Assembly: GCA_013398275.1 (NCBI GenBank)
Contig: VZSE01005901.1
Coordinates: forward strand, 387,733-451,732
Direction: 5' to 3'
DNA length: 64,000 bases
From: Promerops cafer
Taxonomy: Eukaryota; Chordata; Aves; Passeriformes; Nectariniidae
The notes under the pieces: generated by a model
The model's input: the letters and a program-made list of their open reading frames with translations, nothing else
What the model was told of the DNA's origin: nothing
The model's database searches: none
Shown: positions 32,020 through 44,417 of the stretch, piece after piece
How positions within the stretch are numbered: position 1 is the first letter of the stretch
Layout of the letters: every line of letters begins with the position of its first letter
Position numbers and translations under genes: made by a program

Positions 32020-35000
32020 GTATGTACAGCAGTCGAGCACATTCAGAACTCATCTCTCCCTTTCCTTTTCAAACAGTGAAGCCTGAGTCATGTAAGAAAC
32101 TTGTGTGGTTAAATGCTGGTTGTGGGGCTCCTGGAAAATCCAAAAAATGAGCCCTATTTACAGAGTGAGGTGCTGGAGCCCCTTCTCTGGGATTGTATGG
32201 GAGGGACGAGTGCTTGGCTGATCCACATCAAACTCAGGTCCTGGCCTGGTCCATTCACACTGTGAAATCACTTCCCGTGGGTGGTGATCACTCTGTTGTG
32301 AAGTGACATTGATCAGTGCTCCTGGAGTTGGCTCCTCTGGGCACACCACCCCTTTGTCACCAGCCAAGCTGCCAAATCAGCATCGCTGGTCCCTTTCTCC
32401 ATTTCTTCTGCTCTTGTAGCTGGGAGCACAACAGCAGCAACTTAGACCTGCTCCACTCTGAAGTGTTAAAGCTGCTCTGTTTTAAAGCTTCTAACAGGTT
32501 TCTGGTATCACTTAGAGTAGTGTGTTGCATCTGCATTGCTGATACATGTACAGTGATATTTATGTGTGACTTACTCTTACTTTACCTGGTGTGAATGCAG
32601 ATGAAACTGGACGCTGTTGGGTTTTTTCCTAGGTACCATATTTGATTTTTCTGGTTACTGCCAAACATCTGATATTTGTTTGCACACTGCCCTCGTCAAA
32701 GTGGTGCACAGCACTAACAGGATGGTTAAAGAACTGTTCTGGAGCCAAGCATTGCAGCTGAATTAATTAGAACATTTCTTAAATACCACTTATTTTTTCT
32801 CCCTTCTGCTTTGATCACATACTCATATTTTGTTAGCTGATACCATGGGTTTGGATAAATTTGTAGGAACAAAAGCTTTTCTTCCCAGTTAGTTTGAAAT
32901 GCCAGTGATTGTGTATTGCCAGACCTGGATCAGCACACTCTGACTAGAAACAACTGCTTGATACTTGTTCTGCTGTATTTTCTGGTCATTTGGCTTGTTT
33001 TGGATACACAACACCTACAGACGCCCGAGGTGCCTGTCCTGGTCAGGTCTCCACTCACCCCAACCATTTTGACCATGGAATAGAAGTCACCTCCTGCTCT
33101 ACGAGGGGCCAGAAGGAGAATCTGGGGGCAGCTCCAAGAGCTTTAGTTGCCCTCCTGAATTCAGGCGAGGTGGAGTTTGCTGAGCAGCTGTTCTCGAGGC
33201 TGGATGTGTGTTATCTTTGTAGGAAGTAGTGAAAATCACTGGTTTAAATGCCATTTGACAGGATGGCTGCCAGTTAGTTCAGCAGAGGAGGAGAAGGGTG
33301 ATGTGAGAGCTCCCTTGTAGCCCTCTGTGTCCTGGGGCCCGTCTGGGTGTTAGGTTGCCTTTCTGATCAGTGCACATGTACAAGGAAGATGTAGTTCAGG
33401 GGGATTTTTTTGTCTGGCTTGGCCCTGTTCTGTCGCGTAGCCTCCCTCGCCCGCCAGACTGGGAGCAGGGAGGTGGATAAAGCACTGCCTCGTGTCCTAA
33501 ACACTCTCAGGTCGCTGTCAGTCACAGGAGCTCCTCCAGGACAGGATTTGCTGGAGCTCCTGAGCTGTCTCTTGCCTGTCCCACACGTTCACTCGTTGGC
33601 CCGAGCGGTGATGGGAAGCGTATGCCCCTTGGAGAAGTGCTCGCCTCCTTCTACTGTTGCTTCCACAGGAGTTTTCCTTTTTTCTCTTTGGGAGCTTTTG
33701 GAAGCAGCTGCCTGGAACACTGACTTTGTGTCTATTTTACATCCTGTTCCCTGACACTTGCTCCCTCCCCATGTGATCCCATAAAATGCAGTTCCTGTGC
33801 TGCAGCTTTCACACTGATCATCCACAGGTGCCATTTCTGAGCTGCTGGATTGTGGTGACAGGGTGGCAGTGGGGGCCCTGACTTGAGCCCCAGCCCTGTG
33901 GGGAGGGCAGAGATCCCTCAGCAGCTCAGGCATGTGTTGGGCTTCTCCCTGTGGAAGTGATTTCTGAAATTTGGTAAAGAACGTGATTATCAGACAGGCT
34001 TTTGGCTTTTTTTTCTTTTGGGGTATAAGGATCTCTTGAAGTGACTTTTGTGCGTGCCAGCTGTGTATAAAATCAGTGGGACTGCAGCAGGGCTGGAGTT
34101 CTGTGCAGGCCAATTAATGCACATTCATGTTGTTCCATTTACTTACTTGTGTTTTAAAGGCCTCCTGTGGAAGTTTGAAGAGTAAGACTTCACTTTTATG
34201 ACAGCTAATGTATTATGTGGCATCTTGAATCTATAGTCAGACAACCAGTTTCATTTGAAATACAACTGAAAACCAGTAAATCAGTGACAAGCACGTTTTG
34301 TGAATGGAATTAAAAATAAGATGCTTTAGTTCATTGGACATATTTTTAACATGAAATTATTTTTGGCTAGATTGATTTTTTTTAAATTTTTTTTTTTTTC
34401 TGAATCCCCAGAACAGCCTTTCCCTCCCCTCTGCAGCACTGTCCCAGGATGGTGCTGCTGTAACCACGTTGCCATTAGCAGGACAGGAGCTCCCAGTGAC
34501 AATAATCCCCAGTTCTCCTTTGTGCATAAAGACTTTACAAAAATCCTTTAATCCCCGTGTGGTGTTTGTGTGCTGGCAGTGCCGCCAGCTTTGTCCAGCT
34601 CCCCAAATCCTGGGAATTCCTGTGCAGGCTGCAGTGACAGCAGTGGGGTGACGTTCCACCGGAGGCGTTGGATCTCCGCTGGGGCCGCTGGAGCTCCCGG
34701 CGCTCTGGGTTTGGGGTTGTGTGAGGCCCTGCCCTGTGCAGTGCTGGGATGGGAGGGCTGGCGGGGCTCGGGCCGCTGCCAGCGGGGAACAAGGAGCCGG
34801 GATCCCGCGGGATCGCCGGGGTTTCCGCTCGGCAGCTGGTGGATCGCGTCAGCTGCTGCTGGAGGGACAGAGGAGCGCAGCCCTGCGGGGTTGGTGGGAT
34901 GGCAAAATAGGAGAGGTGTGAGGAGATCAAATTGTTCCTTAAAACCATTTCTGATGTTCCTCTAATCCACCTCTTGATTTTGTGTTGGTGCTGTACTCCT

Positions 35001-35329
35001 TTGCATTTAAGACCGAGACAATGGAACTTAATTAAAACAAAACTGTCGGAAAATTAAATCTGTCTAGAAAGCTGTACCCAAAACCTGAACTGCAGCTGCA
35101 TGGGAAGACCCATAGTCTTATGGAGCCCCATGAGCCCCCTCCCGTGTCCCAGCCTGCCCCAGCCCATCAGGAGCTGCTCAGTGGATTTCCCCAACTCTCC
35201 AGGGTTTCATTCTCCCCTCCCTCACCGCGAGAAGGGTACTGGTAACAGCAGCCCTGCTGCCAGTGGACGTGGGTGGTTGGCTTGTTCATGGAGCTCCAGT
35301 CATGATTTCCTTCTGCTCTTTGCATCCAG
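32020..35329 (+). other. ITPR1: Intron after the SII cassette
   Basis: 3.3 kb with no recognised CR1. A CpG-rich patch lies at 34651-34880. Open frames around 33410-34965 have no protein signature. Confidence 0.75.
34651..34880. other. CpG-rich intronic patch
   Basis: Unusually dense CpGs for the surrounding intron (for example CGGAGGCGTTGG, CCCGCGGGATCGCCGG, GGATCGCGTCAGC). No TATA, exon or known element seen. It could be a small internal CpG island or a remnant of a GC-rich repeat. Confidence 0.4.
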
Positions 35330-35462
35330 GGCGAGGCCCTGAGGCAGGTTTTGGTGAACCGCTACTACGGCAACGTGCGCGCGGCCGGCCGGCGGGAGAG
35401 CCTCACCGCCTTCGGCAACGGGCCCCTGTCCGCCGGCGGCTCCGGCAAGGCCGGCCCGGGAG
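35330..35462 (+). CDS. ITPR1: ITPR1 window exon 21: PKA site 2 (~res. 1732-1776)
   Basis: 133 nt, phase 0 start, ends after one base of a Gly codon, donor GTAGGA. Encodes GEALRQVLVNRYYGNVRAAG, then RRESLTAFGNGPLSAGGS and GKAGPG. The Ser in RRES counts to about 1755, the second PKA/PKG site. GSGKAG fits the GxGxxG form of a nucleotide-binding loop in the region called ATPA. Codons are extremely GC-rich (GCGCGCGGCCGGCCGGCGG), unlike most neighbouring exons. Confidence 0.97.
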
Positions 35463-36087
35463 GTAGGACGTGCTCTGCTCATCCCTGGGGCTGCCCGTGC
35501 TCTGGGGACGTGTATCCCTGACAGCTCAGCACCCTGCAGCTGAAATCGGGATGTTTTCCCTCATGGTTCTGTCCGTGAGCTCCCAGAGAAAGTAGAACTG
35601 TCCCCGTGGGTGACGGCAGTTGAGAGCAAAGCTAGCAGAGCTCTTTGTGCTTTGCAGTGGCTGCCTTGGGCTGGCTTAACGTTTGTGACATTGCTTTGAA
35701 TACACGTACTTAGAAATCCCAATCAAATTAATATTTGCAATAATATCTCGGGCATGTGCCCATAAGGATGTCAGATTATTAACCATTTCTGAAAGAAAAC
35801 CATTTCATGGTATTGCAGAGATTGTGGGGTAGGATGGGCAAAAATTACATTTGAAGTCAGTTATGCAGTGAAGTTTATTTAACTTGAGGCCAGTGCTAAA
35901 AAGTCACTAATGGAATTGCAGGATGGGTTGGGTTGAAAGGGACCTTAAAACTCATCCTGTTCCATCTCCTTCCATGAGCAGGGACACCTCCCACTATCTC
36001 AGGTTGCCCCAAGCCCTGTCCAGCCTGGCCTTGCTGGACATCCCCATGGGGTCAGTGCCAACCTGTTTCTCATGGTCACCTTTACAG
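35463..36087 (+). other. ITPR1: Intron ending in a CR1 copy
   Basis: 625 nt. Its last 175 nt are an antisense CR1 that reaches to, and possibly includes, the splice acceptor. Confidence 0.8.
35912..36062 (-). mobile_element. CR1 LINE fragment next to a splice acceptor
   Basis: TGGAATTGCAGGATGGGTTG, GAAAGGGACCTTAAAACTCA, GGGACACCTCCCACTATCTC and CCAGCCTGGCCTTGCTGGAC give the CR1 3' region. The next bases (CAACCTGTTTCTCATGGTC then ACCTTTACAG at 36078-36087) still loosely follow the CR1 block CAACCTGTTCC...CACCCTCACAG, so the element may run through the acceptor. Confidence 0.85.
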
Positions 36088-36278
36088 GAGGAAGCTCTGG
36101 GTCGAGCTCGATGAGCCGAGGGGAGATGAGCCTGGCAGATGTCCAGTGCCACCTGGATAAAGAAGGTGCTTCCAACCTGGTCATAGATCTCATCATGAAT
36201 GCCACCAGTGACAGAGTCTTCCACGAGAGCATCCTGCTGGCCATTGCCCTGCTGGAGGGTGGGAACACCACGATACAG
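36088..36278 (+). CDS. ITPR1: ITPR1 window exon 22 (~res. 1776-1839)
   Basis: 191 nt, completes Gly and ends phase 0 with TTIQ, donor GTAGGG. Starts with a short Gly/Ser stretch (GGSSGSSSMSRGEMS), which is less Gly-pure than the mammalian run, then conserved LADVQCHLDKEGASNLVIDL, IMNATSDRVFHESILLAI and ALLEGGN. The second half belongs to the conserved helical region before the RIH-associated domain. Confidence 0.98.
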
Positions 36279-39200
36279 GTAGGGAAATGGAAAACTCCAT
36301 CTTGTGACCGAACCGTGTCGGGAAGGGAAATGTTTTTATGAAATCAGGAAATTTGAGAGGGTTAAGGAGGCGGGAGGGGAAATGATCTCAATGATCTTTG
36401 ACCTGTAATTAAGGGAAATATTAGTGTCTGCCATGCAAAAGTGAACTTATTAAATGCTTGCACGGGTACTGGGTGCTTGAGGTGTTTTCTCAATGTAGTA
36501 TAGAGGAATGTGTAATAAAACAGCTTTGCAGGTAAGTTATTGACTGCTCTCTCAAGTAACTTAAGCAACTGTAACCTGCTCAGACTTCTACAGTGAGCTG
36601 TAAATTTCAGACTGGAATTTGAAATGAGTGTATGGTAAACTCCAGACCACTGCCATTCTCCAGCAGTCTCACTGTTCTTCCTTTCTGTGTTCCCAGTAAG
36701 GATTAGATTCCCCTAAAAGAAAATTGTCCCTGGTGTGGACTACTGAACACACACCAGCAAGCTCTTACATTCTTCCAAACAGAAATTAAAACCTTATTCC
36801 AGGAAAACCTGCTTACAAAGACGATTGAATCTGTGATACCTTGTTTGGCTCTGCACGTGTTGTGTTTGCAGTGTGTCTGTGGGGCTGAGTCCTGACCAGT
36901 TAGAACTGATTGTTGTGGTTGAAACACACACGAGATCCCTACAGCAGCACCTCCTGTGTCCATGCAAACTTCCTTGAGAGAACAGGGAATGTCTCTGGGC
37001 TCCTTCACTCTGTCTGTAATGAGTACCCTCATTAATCCCCTGTGTATAAGCTCTGGAATGAAACTTCCTTGCAAAGGATGCAGTGGGAATTGAGTGTTGA
37101 AAATCCTGTCACCTTAAACTGCAGTGACAGGATTAACATTCCTGGGGGACAGTCACTGCTTTACATTTCCTGCTCTTCTCTAATGTAAAGGAAGCTGAGC
37201 TTTCATCCTTACAGCTCTCAGGGAGCCTCAGGTAACCCACCCCGCACTGCCATGCTGGAAGGAAAATCAAACTGCACCAGCCTGACATGGAGGGGTCCTT
37301 TGCTTGTGCTAGACCAGACCTCAGTGCTAAAGGATTGAGCAGAGTCACTTCCCACAGTGCACAAATCCATGTTGGAAGCAGATTCCTTAGCTCACCCACT
37401 GAAAACCAACAGGAAAATCTGCAGTCCATCTCCAAGGACACCTTTTTGCCAAAAGCTAGGTAGCTGAGTTTGCATTTGCTGTCTGATCCGGGAGCTGGGG
37501 GGCTGTGGAGTAACCCTGCGGTCAGGAGTGGTGGATGCCTCTCAGGGCAGTGGCGCTTCCGCCCCACACCGTGCACTGCTGCCGGGTCCTGCTGCACTCC
37601 AGCCTCTACAGAGGTACTTCCACAACCCAGAGGGGCTCTCTTCCATCCTTTCCCACTCAGGAGCAAGTGCTTGGCAGGTGTCTGTAGGACGGGCAGCCAG
37701 CAGTCCCTGGGTGCGTGTGCGTGCTCCGGCGGGACGGGCTGGGACGGGGCTCTGCTGGAGTGTGGGCTGCTTTTAAGTACAGAAAGTTTTAGGAACCAAA
37801 TGACTTGTGATGCCTACAGCTAATGCTGTGAGCTCTGAGGGCTCGGACACACCCAGCAGCTCTTACTCATGCATGCAAAGCTCGAACGGGATGTTATTGA
37901 AAATATCCCGTGGAGCTTGGGATGTGGGTATTCCGTGCTAGAGCACTGCATGGACTTGGTAGCAAAAGGCAAAAAAGGAGCATAATCAGTGCATAGACGT
38001 GTTCTGTGGCTTTCCTCCGTGCTGGTTAAACTCCTGGTGGTAGGGAGAGAGTTTTCTGGTGCCTTGCAGTGGCTGCAGCACGTGGGGGCTGTGGGACACT
38101 GGCAGTGGCAGTGGGGAACAGCAGGTCCCCAGCACTCTGAGCTCTCAGGAGGGCATTACAGAGCCAACCCAGGAGAGCTCCAGTGGGGAAAACACCAACC
38201 ACAAAGCTTAACTTCTGGGAAAACAGCTGGCTCCACACTGGCAATCAAAGCAAAGGTGGAGGCTTGCTCTTCAGTAAAATCATGAGTTCAGGGCTGTATC
38301 TCCCAGGGTAATTGCTGAGTGATGTGATGGCCAAGTTAAACTGGTATCCTGAGACAGTGAACTCGTGTAATCCAGCTTTGCTGTCTCCACGTAGGGAGAA
38401 TGGCTCACAGTGCAGAGGGGCCTGGGTGCAGCCCAGCTGTTCAGGAGAGCTGTGTGGGTACTTGCTAATCTGCAAAGCTGATGGGCTTGGTACAGCAGCC
38501 CTTGGCTGTGACACAGTGAAGATTTACTGAGTGCAGCAAAGTGATGGTCTCCCCTTAGCAGGAATTCATTTTTACAAAACACACTGCAAAATTTGGCTGC
38601 TTATGGAAACAAGATGCACTTGGGAAAATTAACCTGATACTTTCCTTGTGTTTCATCCCAGTCTTTCTCTAACGTTCTTTAGTAAGTTTTGCAGACTGGG
38701 TGGGTAGGGCTTGGCAACCCCTGCAACCTGCAGAGTGGATCTTCTGCAGTTCTTCTGCAGTTTTCAGTAAGTGCCCGTGGCAGAGTCCTCCCCACTCTCT
38801 GCACTAATAACTGTGTTCATTTTGCATCAGATGCATTTGTCATTGGGAAAGCTGACCTAGCCAAACCAGCCAGCTTTGTCTCTGAGGTCTAACAGAGTTT
38901 ATCTTCATTTCACAATTTTTTTGGTTATTATTAGCAGCTTTTGATTGATAGTGTTCCAAACAAGTTTGTTCAGTGCTCAGTTTGAATAATTTCTACTGAA
39001 CTTCAATTTCCTCTATCTACAGGCCTTTGAGAATAGCAAAGTGGTGGGATAGGGACAGGTTATGTAAAAAAGGCTCTTTGGCAGCAAAGCCAGAAATATG
39101 TCACCCCTGCATGGCATTTTCTTAACTGCAGGTTTTCACACGGGAAATTGATTCCACCTGAAGTGCAGCAGAAGGTTTGCACCAACACACAGGAACTTGC

Positions 39201-42200
39201 ACATGATGATTGTAATATGGTTAATAATGGGAGTTCCCAGGTAACTCCCATGAGCTTCAGTGGGAGAACAGATCCCCATGATGCTGGGAAGGGATAACTG
39301 CAATAGGTGTTGCTGTTTCATTAGGTACAGGCAGGGCCAATATTAAGGGTAGGCAAAGTAGGTGGTTGCCAACTCCAGCAGAAAAGCAAATCTCGAAACG
39401 TTCCTTACTGTAATTGGTAGGAGGGATTTTTATTGTATTGTTAAGAAAATGACTGTGGGGGAGAAGCAGGACAAGAGAAAACGCTCCTGGTTCACCTCAG
39501 GAAGGAGGCTGAGCTGGTGTTGTGTGGCACCATGAATCCCACGCTGCTCCGTGTTTTGCTGCAGGGGTGAATGTGAATGTGGCAAATTAGCTCTTCTGGG
39601 AAGGTCTTTGCCCGCTTCCAGCTCTCTGGGTGGAAACTTTCTGGGCTTTAGCTTTTGGAATTAACTTAGAAACACTGTCAGGTTCTTTGGGAGCAGGGTG
39701 GTGGTGACCTTGTGGTGGCTGTTGCTGCGGCTCAGCGGGAGCCCTGAGTTTCAGTGGGAAGCCTGCCCTTGTTTGCACAGAGACAGAAGCATAGGTGGAA
39801 CCACGGGGTCAGCACCAGACAACAAATTAACTTGACAAATGCTACAACTCACTGAGCTGCAAATTACATCAACCCCTTCATTAATTTATATAACCCTGAG
39901 CATCCCCCTGGGGAGCGCTGGCTCAGCGGTTCTGAGCAGCCCTGGGGGTGCCCCACGCTCTGCTCCAGAGGGTGAGGGCTGAGCCTGCCCTGCTCCCTGG
40001 GTGCCAGTGCCTGGCTGCTGTCCTGGTGCTGCCTTGGGCTCCCTTCTCCAGAGCAGGGAAGGCTCTGGTGGGTGGGGGTGCTCGCGGGCCCTCGGAGCCG
40101 CGTTTCCTTGGGAGGGGATGACCTTGCATGGCAGCAGGGCCAGGCTTTCCTCTGGTGCCTGGTGAGTGGCAGTGCAGGAAATTGCTGAGCACTTGTCCTG
40201 CAGCGCTTGGCTCTCATCTGCTCAGTAAAAGCTCCGTGTGCAGTTCCTCTGCCTCACCTCCGCCGAGTTTCGGGTTTCCTTGGTCGGTGGAAGTTAATGG
40301 CAAGTAAAGTCCCTTACATAACACCTCTCCATGGAGATTCTGCTCCTTTAATTAGGGATCTTCTCAAAAGTCAGCCTGCGTGACAAATTACCCACACGCA
40401 CATGTTGGTGCTTTCAGCAGGGGAAGGTAAAATGAGGTTGATGACATTGGTTGTTTCAGGCAGTTTTTAGGTGCTGCCCCAAGGTGACACAATGCATGTC
40501 TGCCACTTCAGGGTGGTGGAGCCTCTGCTCCCCGTTGTCCACTGCTGTCCCCTAGGTGGGCTGCAGTCTCACAGAGGATGGGGTGATGGGAGCTGGCACA
40601 CAAGGAAAAGGTGATTGTTTCTCAGGAAGGAAGTGGGATTTGCTCCTGCCTTTAAGGCATCTGAGCAGAGTTGCTGCTCTTCACAGAGCATGATGGTGGG
40701 ATGTGCTCCACAGCCCACTGGGATGTGTCCCCCAGCAGCTGAGGATGGGATGAGGACCAGGGGCCACCCTGACTGGAGACAGCACCCATGAGCTGGTTCT
40801 GTGAGCTGGAGAGTTGTGCCTCCATCACAGCACGGCACGAGTGAATCAGTGCTGTATGGAATGGTGGCTTGGAGCTCACCGGGGTGTGTGAGGCTCCTTT
40901 GAGATGTGACAGTGCAAAAAGCTTGTGGCTTTGAGCTGTTTGAACTTCTGGAGCTCGTTGGTTGAGCCTCCCCAGAGGATCCATGTGCCCTGCCTTGAGG
41001 GCAGCCTGGGGCTGGGTGCTGTGGCTGTGCTGTCCCTGGAACAGGTGCCATGGATGCAGAAATCTAGCAGCCAGCTCCTCATCTGTCAGGTTGGCTGGGA
41101 AATTCAGGCCTGGACTCACACAGCTCTCCCATCCCAACCTGGTCTTGCTCTGTACTTGGACTCAGTTGACATTTCTGAACATTTCTCCTCATGTGTTGCC
41201 ACCAGCGAGGAAGCTCCACCAGGGTGACTTGTGGTCTCCTTTTCTGTGCCTCTGACTGTCCAGAGATGACTGCTAGTTGTTACATAAGTGCAGGATTGAT
41301 GCACAGAAGGAACTGAATCCAGAGCTGTCCAGTTCTTTGTGTTTGTGGCACTTGGGGGACCCAGGGAAGCCCAGAGCTGGGGGGTACCAGCCACTGGTGC
41401 TGGTCAGCCACAGCCCTTGGGATTGAGAAAGCAGAGACTTCAACACAAATTTATGTCCTTGAGCTCATTGTAGCACTGACTGAGAAATACAGTGACCAAA
41501 ATGTCCTATTTGGTTTCAGGAACACTTTGTTTCTTTTTTAATGTGGCTGCAACTGCCCTGCAGAATGAGAGGAAAACTGGAAAGCATTGCAGGAGTACTG
41601 GTGGGGTAAAATGTTGGCTTACTGACACAGTAGTGCTTTAGTTTGTGGTTTGGACTTTGAAAATCATATTTATTTCTTGCAAGATTTGCAGCAGTCATAG
41701 ATATCAGTGAGCACAGAATTGTATGTGATGGCAAAGACTGCAGAGGCAAGAGTGTCCTTGGGTCACTCCTGTTATTAGGACTTGAAAACTTTTGATCATT
41801 GATAAAACAAGTCTTAAATTTTCTGTTTGTTTCTAGCAGACAGATGTCTGTGATACAGGATGTTATATCTTTTTTTACATTGTTTTAATGATACCTGTTC
41901 AGGAAACCAGTGCACAACCAGCAAGCTCTTGGCACGTGTTAAACAATCACCTACCTATGTCTTTCACTGTTTGAATGTGTTTTTCCTCAAGGTAAAGTGC
42001 ATCTTTTCTTTTTTTTAAATTTTGAGTATGTTATGAACATGACATGAAAAAAAACATTGATGAGGACCTGCATCATCAACTGTGTGCAGAGATCCTGTCC
42101 TTTTCTGAAAGAGCCCTCTCCAAAAGGAAACCTTGTGCAGATCCTGACCTCCTTGACAGTGGAGTTGCCTTCCAGAGGAGGCACAGGACCTGCAGTGGCC

Positions 42201-43264
42201 ATGAGGAACCTCTGTCCTGATGCTCTGCTGCTCCACAGCACGTAAGGAGATGGGGCTGCCAAGCCTGTAGGAGCACACCCATCTTCTCCTCGTATATTTT
42301 CATGTGTTTAGCACGGTGAAGTCTCAGTTTCCCCCAGCTGTGGGATACCACTGTGTTCAAAACAACCCAGCCCCACTGATAATGCAGTGTGAGGAATCCT
42401 TCCTGCAGGGGAGACTCCGTTTTCATTCAGGGCACTGGGATGCACAGGTGAGACTGAGGGTGGATGAGGTGAGATGGTAACGACACCACCTCATTTTTCC
42501 ACCAAGCAGCTCCTGCTGCTTCCTGAGGTATGTTTGGGCCATTAGTATTCCTGGAGCAGAACATCCTCCAGTCCTTTTTCCCAAAGGGAAGTTTTCTGCT
42601 GGATTCTGAGGTGCCCATCTGTGCAGTTGAGCAGCGTAGGTGGAAAAAAAGGAGAAGAGGCACTACCTCAGGGTTCAGCTGTGCCTTGGTGGCCTCGTGG
42701 TGTTCATGCTTGGGTACCACCTCCTGTGTGGCAATCCTCTCAGCATTCCACTGGGATCCTGGTCCTGCAAGGAGCAGGGAGGTAAGTCAGGAATTCTCCC
42801 AATTCCTCTCCATGGGATCCAGGTCCAACATAAACTTTCCAGATGATCCCTAGCAGGATTAAAGTCCTCCCCGAGCAGGCAGAGGCAAAGCTATTCAGCA
42901 AAACAAGGTCATGCTGCCTTTTTTTTGGTAAGCACAGGAATCAACAAAGCGCTGTTATATAACTTCTATTTATATCCCACTTGCTCACTAGCTGCAGGCA
43001 CACAAGAGTAGCTGAGAAGGGAATTTAATGAGCTCTCAGGGCTTGCTCACCTTCCAGAGCGGGTAGGAGCCAGCTTGTTTTTGAAGTGCGTCAGCAAATG
43101 AAACTGGTGGTGGGTGGGTGGTTTGGGTAGGTGGACTGACTTGTTGCTATGGTTTTCTTTAATTCCTCTGTCTCTCAAGGAGATCTTACACTTTTTTTTT
43201 TTTCTTTTGGGGAGTCTGCAGACTTCCTTGTTTCTCACACCTACGCTGCACTTGGCGGTTCGGT

Positions 43265-43696
43265 GGGGAGTGGGATCCGTGCTCCTGCCCTGGGATCTGG
43301 GATCCGTGCTCCTGCCCTGGGATCTGGGATCCCTGCTCCTGCCCTGGGATCTGGGATCCCTGCTCCTGCCCTGGGCAGTGGGATCCCTGCTCCTGCCCTG
43401 GGCAGTGGGATCCGTGCTCCTGCCCTGGGCAGTGGGATCCGTGCTCCTGCCCTGGGCAGTGGGATCCCTGCTCCTGCCCTGGGATCTGGGATCCCTGCTC
43501 CTGCCCTGGGGAGTGGGATCCGTGCTCCTGCCCTGGGGAGTGGGATCCGTGCTCCTGCCCTGGGATCTGGGATCCGTGCTCCTGCCCTGGGGAGTGGGAT
43601 CCGTGCTCCTGCCCTGGGATCTGGGATCCCTGCTCCTGCCCTGGGGAGTGGGATCCGTGCTCCTGCCCTGGGATCTGGGATCTGTGCTCCTGCCAT
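43265..43696. repeat. Minisatellite: 16 units of exactly 27 bp
   Basis: Every unit is 27 bp. Positions 1-7 are one of three types (GGGATCT, GGGCAGT, GGGGAGT), positions 8-14 GGGATCC, position 15 G or C, then TGCTCCTGCCCT. The order of types is C-A-A-A-B-B-B-B-A-C-C-A-C-A-C-A, with A GGGATCT, B GGGCAGT, C GGGGAGT; the last unit has GGGATCT in place of GGGATCC and ends CCAT. Since 27 is nine codons without a stop, long frames appear on both strands; they are not genes. Confidence 0.98.
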
Positions 43697-44388
43697 GGCT
43701 GAGCTGAGTGACCCAGCACCGTGTGTTCCTGCAGGGATGCAGGAGGAACCCAAATCAGCAGGGCAGACCCCAAATCTCCTAAGCTCCCGTGGCCATCTGT
43801 GAGCCCAGACCCCACACTGATGTTTGTGCCTGTTTTTCCCCCTCTGTGCCTTCACCTGTGTCACCTCATCCTTCCAAGGGCTCGTACTGGCTCTGGAAGG
43901 GTGTGAGGGAACTGTCTCTGTATGAGGTTTGTTGTTGCCTTCTTCTGTGAAATGGCTTTAAGTTGCATCAAGATTTTGGGTGTTGCAGTAGGAGAATGTG
44001 CCGATATGAGGGCTCTTCCTGATGCAGTTGTGTTGCTGGTCTCATTTAAAGCTGGTTGGGACAGACAGGCATTTCCACAGGTCAGGCTCTGTACACTCAT
44101 CACCCCCAAAAAACATTCCTCCATAAGTGGGCAGAACCCCCAGCAAAGAGCAGAGCTGTGCTGGAGAGTGGATGCCCATGGCAGGGAGAGTTTGTCTTGT
44201 TTGTGGAAAATAGAGCTGGGAAGTCCTCCTTCTGCTTTCAGGACGAAGTTTATTTTACAGTTTGCAAAAAAAACAGGCAATTGAGGTGTTCTGGCAGATT
44301 TTCCTTATGGGTTTATTTCAAACTGTGAAGTATGTTCAGTGTGAAATATTTCAGCTGCCATTTCCTTAAGCTATGCAAGACTAATGAT

Positions 44389-44417
44389 ATCCATCACTCA
44401 TGCCCAGAGTGATGGAT
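44389..44417. repeat. Short inverted repeat (10-bp stem, 9-nt loop)
   Basis: ATCCATCACT, then nine bases, then AGTGATGGAT: a perfect 10-bp stem. Too short for a microRNA precursor and without a known family. Confidence 0.6.

Noticed and set aside
43114..43864. Four overlapping open frames of about 200 codons on both strands with repeated LLPWDLGS or APALGSGI-type motifs
   Set aside because: They arise because the 27-bp minisatellite unit is a multiple of three without stops; composition is repeat-driven and there is no start context or splice support.
44389..44417. Hairpin considered as a microRNA precursor
   Set aside because: A 10-bp stem is far too short for a pre-miRNA.
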